64,000 nucleotides of DNA from Streptomyces aureus (GTDB taxonomy: Bacteria; Actinomycetota; Actinomycetes; Streptomycetales; Streptomycetaceae), in the NCBI RefSeq assembly GCF_000725495.1, contig NZ_JNZD01000008.1, positions 62,001-126,000 on the forward strand. Direction: 5' to 3'. The position numbers and the translations under genes were made by a program. The notes beneath the pieces are model-generated. The model saw only the letters and a program-made list of their open reading frames with translations, ran no database searches and was not told where the DNA came from. This document shows, one piece after another, positions 57,805 through 64,000 of this stretch; the first letter of the stretch is position 1; every line of letters starts with the position of its first letter.

Positions 57805-60135
57805 CTACTCCGTGCGCAGTCCCTCCGGCCGCATCAGCCGGATCAGCGGCGGCAGGCTGAGCAGGGTCACCAGCAGCACGACCCCCGCGCCGATCCCGGT
57901 CATCGACAGCACGCTCGCCCAGTCCACGTGCACCGAGGTCCCCGTCATCTTGAGCAGGACCGTGCCGAGGGTGAGCCCCACGATCGCGGCGAGGGCGAGC
58001 CCGAGCGCGATCGGGACCGCGGTCTGCCACAGCACCGACAGGCTCAGCGTGCGACGGCGGGTGCCGAAGGCGACCAGCGCCGACAGCAGCTTCCTGCGCT
58101 CGCGCAGCTGCTCCAGCTGGGAGACCAGCAGGCTCGCGCCGATCAGCACGAGGACACAGGTCGCACCGACGGACAGACCCGTGCGGATCGAGGTGAACTT
58201 CCGGGACTGGCTCGTCGCCGTCCAGGTGTTGACCGTGGTCAGCGGGTCGATCGTCGCGGCGGTGTTGCGGACCAGCTCGCGGACGTCCGGCACCGACTCG
58301 TCGAGCCCGAGGTACACCGTCTGGCGCATCACGGACGCGGCCCGCTCCGGCAGCGCGCCGGGCGTGAACAGGAAGCCGCCGTACTCGCTGCCCGACGGGT
58401 CCGTGCGCGACCCGGCCCGCTTGATGTCCCCGGGCACCTTCCAGGCGATCTCCCGGCCCTTGCTGGAACCGTAGGACGGGTTCAGATAGAGACCGGTGCC
58501 GGGCTTGTCGAGCTTGGCGGTGCCGGTGTCCCAGTCGGCGTTCTCCACCGCGAAGACGTCACCGTCCTTGCAGGAGGGCAGTACGGCCGTCTCCCGCAAG
58601 GCCGCGCAGTCGCCGACCGTGACGGACGACGAGGTCGAGGGCTCGTTGCGCCCGTCGCCCGCGTCGGTGCGTCCCAGGGCGGCCGTGTGCGTGACGCCCT
58701 TCGTCCCGGACAGCCGCCGGACCGCCCCGTCCAGCTGAACGCCGGCGGGCACGTCGACGGACATCTGGGCCCGGGTGAGGTCGTTCTTGTTGACCCGGGT
58801 GTAGTCGTCGTCGACCCCGGCGAACAGCATCTGCAGGGCTATCGCGCCGGCCACCGCCACCGCGATCCCGTTGACCAGCCTGGCGGCCGAACCACTGCTC
58901 AACTGCAGCCTGCGGATGGCCAGTTGCCAGGCCACCCCGCCGGAGTTCAGCCGGGCCACGACCGCCTCGACCACCCAGGGCAGCAGCGCGGTGATGCCGA
59001 CCAGCAGCAGCAGGACACCGCCGATGACGAGGTACTGGTTGAAGTCCCCGTTGGACCGCCCCTGCCCGATCATCGGGTACAGCATCGCCAGGCCGCCCAG
59101 CGGCAGCAGCAGCCGCCACCACAGCCGGCGCCGCGAGGGCCGCGCGGTGCGCACCACGCCGAGCGGTTCGATGACGACACCGCGCAGGGCGAAGAGCGTC
59201 ACCGCGACGGCGGCGGCCGGGACCGCGAGGGCCACCAGCGCCACCAGCGCGGGCGACGGATCGAGGTCGCCGGGGAAGACGCTGATCCTGAAGACCATCA
59301 CCAGGCCCGCCAGCTGACGTCCGGCCAGGAAGAATCCCGCGCCGAGGACCAGTCCGACCAGCGCCCCGGCCAGTGCCTCGCCGGCCGCGATCCGCCGGGT
59401 CATGCGCCCGTCCGCGCCGACCAGCCGCAGCGCCGCGAGCCGCCGGTCGCGCCGCTCGCCGCCGAACCGTACGGCGGCGGCGATGAACACGCCGACCGGC
59501 ATCAGCAGGACGACGAAGACGATGAGGACGAGCAGCACCAGGACCGGGTCCATCGCCTCGGACCGCACGGCCGTGCCGAACGTGCCGATGCGCTCGATCC
59601 GGCCGGTGCTCGTGCCGGTGGGGTCCAGACCGGCGGCGCCCGCGTAGAAGGCGAGTTCGTGCGGGTCGACGAGCCCGCTGTCGGCGATCGTGCCGGTGAC
59701 CCGGCGGTCGAGCCGCTCGCGCAGGAGCCTGCCGTCGGCCGACTTCAGCAGCCGGCCGAGCGCGGGCGAGACGACCATCTCGCCGGGCGCGGGGAACGCG
59801 GACACACCCGGGGGCAGCGGCGCCCGGGGGCCGTCGGGCGCCAGCAGCCGGCCGCGTACGTCCGTGTCGCGGAAGGTGGTGTCCGCGTCCGCGACGACGA
59901 GCGTGCGGTCCGACTTCTTCGCGACCACCGAGCCGTACGTCATGTCGTTGCGGGCGCTCTCCCGGTCGTGCCGGGAGGCCAGCGCGCTCGGCAGCGCGGT
60001 GGTGAGCAGCAGCAGCGCCACCCCGAGCCCGACGCCGACGGCCGTGAGCAGGACGCGCACCCAGGCCTCGCGGCCCCCGGTCACCGCGAACCGGGCACCC
60101 ATGGCGAGGTCGCGGGACCACTGGCGGGCACTCAT
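57805..60135 (-). CDS. FtsX/MacB-type ABC transporter permease
   Basis: A 776-residue protein with two FtsX-like repeats, each with a large extracytoplasmic domain and about ten membrane helices in all (WVRVLLTAVGVGLGVALLLL; VLLVLIVFVVLLMPVGVFIAAAVRF; VAWQLAIRRLQLSSGSAARLVNGIAVAVAGAIALQML; FTSIRTGLSVGATCVLVLIGASLLVSQLEQLRERRKLLSAL). Exports or releases lipids, peptides or lipoproteins in known relatives. Its ATG overlaps the ATPase stop by 4 bases. Confidence 0.93.
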   Translation of the reverse strand: MSARQWSRDLAMGARFAVTGGREAWVRVLLTAVGVGLGVALLLLTTALPSALASRHDRESARNDMTYGSVVAKKSDRTLVVADADTTFRDTDVRGRLLAPDGPRAPLPPGVSAFPAPGEMVVSPALGRLLKSADGRLLRERLDRRVTGTIADSGLVDPHELAFYAGAAGLDPTGTSTGRIERIGTFGTAVRSEAMDPVLVLLVLIVFVVLLMPVGVFIAAAVRFGGERRDRRLAALRLVGADGRMTRRIAAGEALAGALVGLVLGAGFFLAGRQLAGLVMVFRISVFPGDLDPSPALVALVALAVPAAAVAVTLFALRGVVIEPLGVVRTARPSRRRLWWRLLLPLGGLAMLYPMIGQGRSNGDFNQYLVIGGVLLLLVGITALLPWVVEAVVARLNSGGVAWQLAIRRLQLSSGSAARLVNGIAVAVAGAIALQMLFAGVDDDYTRVNKNDLTRAQMSVDVPAGVQLDGAVRRLSGTKGVTHTAALGRTDAGDGRNEPSTSSSVTVGDCAALRETAVLPSCKDGDVFAVENADWDTGTAKLDKPGTGLYLNPSYGSSKGREIAWKVPGDIKRAGSRTDPSGSEYGGFLFTPGALPERAASVMRQTVYLGLDESVPDVRELVRNTAATIDPLTTVNTWTATSQSRKFTSIRTGLSVGATCVLVLIGASLLVSQLEQLRERRKLLSALVAFGTRRRTLSLSVLWQTAVPIALGLALAAIVGLTLGTVLLKMTGTSVHVDWASVLSMTGIGAGVVLLVTLLSLPPLIRLMRPEGLRTE

Positions 60136-60830
60136 ACGATCCGCTCCATGTCCCGGGACCTGCCGTCCCGCACGACGACCTCGCGGTCCGAGTACGCGGC
60201 CACCCGCGCCTCGTGCGTGACGAGCACGACCGCGGCGTTCGTCGAGCGGGCCGCGTCGGTCAGCAGCTCCATCACGCGCTCGCCGTTGAGCGAGTCGAGC
60301 GCGCCGGTCGGCTCGTCGGCGAACAGCACCCGGGGGCTGGTGACCAGGGAACGGGCGACGGCCACCCGCTGGCCCTGACCGCCGGAGACCTCACCGGGCC
60401 GCTTGCCCTTGAGGTCGTCGACCTCGAGGCGCTCCATCCAGGACAGCGCGGTGCGCTCGGCCTCCTTGCGGCCGGTGCCGTTCAGCCGCAGCGGCAGCGC
60501 GACGTTCTCGACACAGCTCAGCTCCGGGACGAGCTGGCCGAACTGGAAGACGAACCCGAACTCCGAGCGGCGCAGCGCGCTGCGCTGGGCGTCGTTCATC
60601 GTCGCCATCTCGCGGCCGTCGTACGTGATCGAGCCGGAGTCGGGGGTGACGATGCCGGCGAGGCAGTGCAGCAGGGTGGACTTGCCGGAGCCGGAGGGGC
60701 CCATCACCGCGACGACCTCGCCGGGGTGGATGGAGAACGCGGCACCGTCCAGCGCGGTGGTCGGGCCGTACGTCTTGCGCAGATCGGCGGCGGTCAGCAG
60801 GGAGCCCGGGGGAGGGGTGGGAGCGGTCAT
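60132..60830 (-). CDS. ABC transporter ATP-binding protein (LolD/MacB type)
   Basis: A 232-residue ATPase: Walker A GPSGSGKSTLLH, Q-loop FQFGQLVPELS, signature VSGGQGQRVAVARSL, Walker B RVLFADEPTGALDS, and switch His VTHEAR. It powers the FtsX-type permease. ATGA overlaps join it to both neighbours, so PadR regulator, ATPase and permease form a three-gene leftward operon. Confidence 0.96.
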   Translation of the reverse strand: MTAPTPPPGSLLTAADLRKTYGPTTALDGAAFSIHPGEVVAVMGPSGSGKSTLLHCLAGIVTPDSGSITYDGREMATMNDAQRSALRRSEFGFVFQFGQLVPELSCVENVALPLRLNGTGRKEAERTALSWMERLEVDDLKGKRPGEVSGGQGQRVAVARSLVTSPRVLFADEPTGALDSLNGERVMELLTDAARSTNAAVVLVTHEARVAAYSDREVVVRDGRSRDMERIV

Positions 60831-61354
60831 CGGGCCGTCACCGCCTCGGCGAGCTTGTCGAGGCGCGCGGCCGTCAGCTCCAGCCAGCGCAGGTCCGCCT
60901 CCAGGTGGAACAGGGCGTGGTCGCAGATCAGCTGGTCGGCGAGGTCGCCCTTGCGCTTGCGTTCGGTGAGCATGCGCATCATCCGCAGATGCTCCGAACG
61001 CTGGGTGTCGAGGAGCTCGCTCGCGTCCCGGCGGGTCAGCAGGGCGAGGACGACCTTGGTGTAGAGGGTCGACTGGAGGTAGGGCTCGGGCTTCTCCGGC
61101 GTCGCGAGCCAGCGCTGCACGTCCGTGACCCCGGCCTCGGTGATCGCGTACCGCTTGCGTTCGGGCCCGTCGCCCGCCTCGATCCCGTCGATCTCGACGA
61201 GCCCGTTCTTCAGCAGTCGCGACATCGTCGAGTAGACCTGGCCGTAGTGCAGCGGCCGGTCGTGACCGAATTTCTCGTCGAAGGTCCGCTTCAGGTCGTA
61301 ACCGTGACGCGGCCCGGACTCCAGGAGCCCCAGAAGGGTGTGACCGATGGACAT
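60827..61354 (-). CDS. PadR-family transcriptional regulator
   Basis: A 175-residue regulator. Winged helix: HTLLGLLESGPRHGYDLKRTFDEKF, then YGQVYSTMSRLLKNGLVEIDGIEAGDGPERKRYAITEAG; C-terminal coiled dimerisation helix. It is autoregulatory by family logic and is encoded first in the ABC operon. ATG 61354 (MSIGHTLL) was chosen; an extension to 61396 reads through the operator palindromes. Confidence 0.93.
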   Translation of the reverse strand: MSIGHTLLGLLESGPRHGYDLKRTFDEKFGHDRPLHYGQVYSTMSRLLKNGLVEIDGIEAGDGPERKRYAITEAGVTDVQRWLATPEKPEPYLQSTLYTKVVLALLTRRDASELLDTQRSEHLRMMRMLTERKRKGDLADQLICDHALFHLEADLRWLELTAARLDKLAEAVTAR

Positions 61355-61380
61355 GCCCCGCACTCTACACACGGCGTATA

Positions 61381-61402
61381 CACGGCGTGTATACACGCCG
61401 TG
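61381..61402. promoter_or_regulatory. 22-base perfect palindrome, candidate PadR operator
   Basis: CACGGCGTGTA followed by its exact complement TACACGCCGTG, 27 bases upstream of the PadR start codon. A partial second copy (ACGGCGTATACAC, 61370-61382) overlaps on the gene-proximal side, giving nested dyads around TATACACGGCGTGTATA. Confidence 0.7.
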
Positions 61403-62004
61403 CAGAGGTCGGCGAAAGGGTGGTCCCGGCGGGGTGAACCGGCTGGTCGCGGCCGATTGTCACGGTTCTGGAACCGTCCCGCCCGACGGCGCCGGACCGG
61501 CCCCCGCGCCTGCTTCTCAGGGCCCTCCGGGGGTGATTCGGGCCGAGGAGGGACCGTGGCGGACGGCGCGCGGGGCGGCGCCGGGGAGCAGCCCGGGAGG
61601 GCCGGGCGGCGGCGGAAGCCCCCGGCCGATGCCGTGCGCGGCGCGTTCCCGCGCACGGGGCCGCGGGCGGGCCGGGCACCCCGCCCGCGGCCCCGGCGCC
61701 GGACGCGCCCGGTACGGGAGAGGGGCCGTGGGGCGCGCGGTGAGGGAGTGGCGGCGGGACGGGTCCCCGCCGTGCGGGAACCGCCCCTGTCCTGTCCGAG
61801 TGCTCACACTTCATTCCTCGCGGCAACCTTCTGCCCCTCCTGCTCGTCGCATTCAGTGGGGGTGCACTGGGGGCGTGCTGATTGTCACGTCCGGAAAAGA
61901 CCGGATCGACGCCCCTTTGTCATAGGGCGCGGTGTTAGCTTTCTGAGCTGACCTGACCGGCGAACTTGTGTGCCACACGAGAGAGAAGCGGAGCGGATCG
62001 ACCC
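61403..62004. other. Long non-coding region between padR and the PBP gene
   Basis: About 600 bases with no credible gene. It contains a perfect dyad ACGGTTC-TG-GAACCGT (61462-61477) and the word GATTGTCACG twice (61455-61464 and 61880-61889). The penicillin-binding protein promoter should lie in the last 120 bases; TTGTCA at 61917-61922 is a possible -35, without a well-spaced -10. Confidence 0.45.
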
Positions 62005-64000
62005 ATGGGACGAGCTGACGAGAGACGAGCGCGGCAGGCGCAGGGCCGCCGCGTGGCGCCCCAGAGCTCGTCTGGGCATGAAGCGGCGGCCCCCGGGCCC
62101 GGCGCGAAGGCGGCCGGCAAGCCCCGCCGCACCGGCATACGCCGGTTCGTGAACTGGAAGACGATCCTCGGGACGTTCCTCGGCCTGTGCCTGCTCGGCA
62201 TGGGCGGCTTCATCGTGCTGTACATGATCGTGCCGGTGCCCGAGGGCAACGAGGCCGCGCGCCGCCAGAGCAACATCTACGAATACCGCGACGGCGGCAT
62301 GCTGGCCCGCACCGGCAAGGTCAACCGCGAGATAGTCGACCTCTCCAAGGTGCCCAAGGGCGTCCAGAAGACGTTCGTCGCCGCGGAGAACAAGACGTTC
62401 TACAACGACTCCGGCATCGACCTGAAGGGCACCGCCCGAGGTCTGATCAACACCCTCTCCGGCAAGGGCAAGCAGGGTGGTTCGACGATCACCCAGCAGT
62501 ACGTGAAGAACTACTACCTCAGCCAGGACCAGACCGTCACGCGCAAGCTGAAGGAAATGGTCATCTCGCTGAAGGTGGACCGCAAGAAGTCCAAGGACGA
62601 CATCCTCGCGGGCTACATCAACACCAGCTACTACGGCCGCAACGCGTACGGCATCCAGGCCGCGGCGCAGGCCTACTACCAGGTCGACGCCCAGGACCTG
62701 AACGTCGCGCAGGGCGCCTACCTCGCCTCGCTGCTCCAGGCCCCGAGCCAGTACGACTGGGCGGTCGCCTCGAAGACCGGCAAGAAGCTCGTCCAGGCCC
62801 GCTGGAACTACACCCTCGACAACATGGTCGAGATGCACTGGATCGACGCCGGCAAGCGCGCGGGCCTGAAGTTCCCGGTCCCCAAGGAGCCCAAGGGCGC
62901 CCCCGGCATGGAGGGCCAGCTCGGTTATCTGGTGGAGACGGCCAACAACGAGGTGGCCAGGCAGCTCGTCGCCCAGGGCGCCGCGGCCGACCTGGACGAT
63001 GCCAAGGCACTGATCGACCGCGGTGGCTGGACCATCAAGCTGAACATCGACAAGAAGAAGCAGGCCCTGCTCGAGAAGACGGTCAAGCAGCAGCTCACCG
63101 GCAAGCTGGACGCGAAGAAGCGCAAGGTCGACGCCGACATCCAGGCCGGTGCTGTCTCGGTCGATCCCAAGACCGGCAAGGTCCTCGCCATGTACGGCGG
63201 CATCGACTACTTCAAGCACTTCTACAACAACGCCACGCGCGACGACTACCAGGCCGCGTCGACGTTCAAGCCGATGATCCTGGCGGCCGCGCTGGCGGAG
63301 AACGCCAAGACGCAGTCCGGCAGGCCGATCACCGCGAACACGGTCTACGACGGCACGAACCGCCGTCCCGTGGTGGGCAGCGACATCGGCTTCGCGCCGC
63401 CGAACGAGGACGAGGCCAGCTACGGCCCCGTCACCGTGCAGACCGCGATGAACAAGTCCATCAACTCCGTCTTCGCGCAGATGGGCGTCGACGTCGGCAT
63501 GGACGAGGTGCTGAAGGTCGCGGGCAAGCTCGGCATGCACACCAAGGGCCTCCAGGCGGTCCCCGCCCAGACCCTCGGCTCCATGGGCGCCAGCCCGCTG
63601 GAGATGGCCGGCGCCTACGCCACGCTCGACAACCACGGCAAGCAGGTCACCCCGACGATCGTCGCCTCGGTCGAGCACAAGGACCGCACGGTCAAGATGC
63701 CCGACCCGATCGGCGAGCAGGTCATTCCCGAGGAGGCCGCCGACACGGTCACCTCGGTGCTGACCGGAGTGGTCGACGACGGTACGGCCAGGGAGTCCGT
63801 GGCGAACAACCCGGCCCGCGACGGCCAGCAGGTCGCCGGCAAGACGGGTACGTCGGACAAGAACAGGTCCGCCTGGTTCACCGGCTACACGCCGAAGCTG
63901 GTCACCTCGGTACTGCTGTTCGGCGAGGACCCGAAGACCCACGCCCATGTCCCGATGTACGGGGCGGGTGGCGTGGCGCGCGTCAACGGCGGTGGCTTCC
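62005..64000 (+). CDS. Class A penicillin-binding protein (transglycosylase/transpeptidase), 3' end outside window
   Basis: ATG 62005 opens a frame that stays open to the window end (at least 665 residues). A basic N-terminal tail of about 50 residues precedes one membrane helix (ILGTFLGLCLLGMGGFIVLYMI). The GT51 transglycosylase follows (AENKTFYNDSGIDLKG, GGSTITQQYVKNYYL), in which the usual ED pair reads EN. The transpeptidase has active-site Ser419 in ASTFKPM, the SxN motif KSINSVF and KTGTSD at about 613. It polymerises and crosslinks peptidoglycan outside the membrane. Upstream GAGAGAAG is a weak ribosome binding site. Confidence 0.95.
   Translation, partial: MGRADERRARQAQGRRVAPQSSSGHEAAAPGPGAKAAGKPRRTGIRRFVNWKTILGTFLGLCLLGMGGFIVLYMIVPVPEGNEAARRQSNIYEYRDGGMLARTGKVNREIVDLSKVPKGVQKTFVAAENKTFYNDSGIDLKGTARGLINTLSGKGKQGGSTITQQYVKNYYLSQDQTVTRKLKEMVISLKVDRKKSKDDILAGYINTSYYGRNAYGIQAAAQAYYQVDAQDLNVAQGAYLASLLQAPSQYDWAVASKTGKKLVQARWNYTLDNMVEMHWIDAGKRAGLKFPVPKEPKGAPGMEGQLGYLVETANNEVARQLVAQGAAADLDDAKALIDRGGWTIKLNIDKKKQALLEKTVKQQLTGKLDAKKRKVDADIQAGAVSVDPKTGKVLAMYGGIDYFKHFYNNATRDDYQAASTFKPMILAAALAENAKTQSGRPITANTVYDGTNRRPVVGSDIGFAPPNEDEASYGPVTVQTAMNKSINSVFAQMGVDVGMDEVLKVAGKLGMHTKGLQAVPAQTLGSMGASPLEMAGAYATLDNHGKQVTPTIVASVEHKDRTVKMPDPIGEQVIPEEAADTVTSVLTGVVDDGTARESVANNPARDGQQVAGKTGTSDKNRSAWFTGYTPKLVTSVLLFGEDPKTHAHVPMYGAGGVARVNGGGF

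Noticed and set aside
57706..60378. 890-codon rightward frame opposite the ABC permease
   Set aside because: Rich in Arg/Gln/Asp with no fold; the leftward permease with membrane helices is the real gene.
61347..61951. Several overlapping frames between padR and the PBP gene
   Set aside because: All are Arg/Pro/Gly-rich, lack ribosome binding sites and overlap one another in different frames; treated as non-coding.

Overview
The window is chromosomal DNA of a Streptomyces or close relative. The evidence is very high GC with strong third-position GC bias, frequent GTG starts, the actinomycete gene set (GTP-type PEP carboxykinase, oxyR-ahpCD, chitinase with a DasR-type box, Roadblock/LC7 proteins) and a single rare TTA codon. 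The gene order resembles the conserved core of Streptomyces chromosomes; no insertion sequence, prophage, rRNA, tRNA or CRISPR array was seen.

Layout. 1-3.4 kb: end of a Mut7-C-type gene, a TetR/MFS efflux pair with a TetR-like operator, and a hemolysin III-like membrane protein. 3.7-5.7 kb: PEP carboxykinase and a strong terminator. 5.8-16.5 kb: two converging operons that look like one stress or signalling module. Rightward run a Ser/Thr kinase, a YbjN-like protein, a membrane protein, a TerY-like vWA protein, a PP2C phosphatase and a Zn-ribbon kinase-like protein. Leftward run an anchored substrate-binding protein, a TelA homologue, a lipoprotein fusing a substrate-binding domain to vWA, and a small membrane protein. 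16.6-20.4 kb: alanine-type aminotransferase, an anchored low-complexity protein, and a KAP P-loop NTPase fused to a receiver-like domain. 20.8-21.7 kb: secreted trypsin-like protease. 21.7-27.2 kb: divergent D-amino-acid/sugar regulon (N-acyl-D-amino-acid deacylase, D-amino-acid deaminase-like enzyme, PfkB kinase, IclR regulator, RidA) around a palindromic operator. 27.3-31.6 kb: acidic hypothetical protein, secreted M14 carboxypeptidase, GH18 chitinase.

31.9-43.7 kb: a TTA-containing gene followed by a Tad/Flp pilus-type operon: CpaB, a CpaE/TadZ ATPase fused to a TadE-like pseudopilin, TadE, TadA, a tiny coupled ORF, TadB, TadC, a two-component system, a Flp pilin, a TadG-like protein whose start is unclear, a lipoprotein and an OmpA-domain protein. 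43.8-47.6 kb: DHFR-like reductase, LLM oxidoreductase, DUF192 protein, possible small RNAs, aldo/keto reductase. 47.8-54 kb: cis-prenyltransferase, PIN-PhoH ATPase, secreted transglycosylase, AI-2E-type permease, ahpD-ahpC. 54.2-57.7 kb: oxyR, then a DUF4388-like protein with two Roadblock/LC7 proteins. 57.8-61.4 kb: PadR-controlled FtsX-type ABC exporter. 62-64 kb: 5' part of a class A penicillin-binding protein that runs off the window.

Most interesting: the TerY/PP2C/kinase plus TelA plus SBP-vWA module, the KAP-receiver fusion, the TadZ-TadE fusion and coupled small ORF in the tad operon, the TTA gene before that operon, and an unassigned C-loop terminator with tandem repeats near 46.4 kb.
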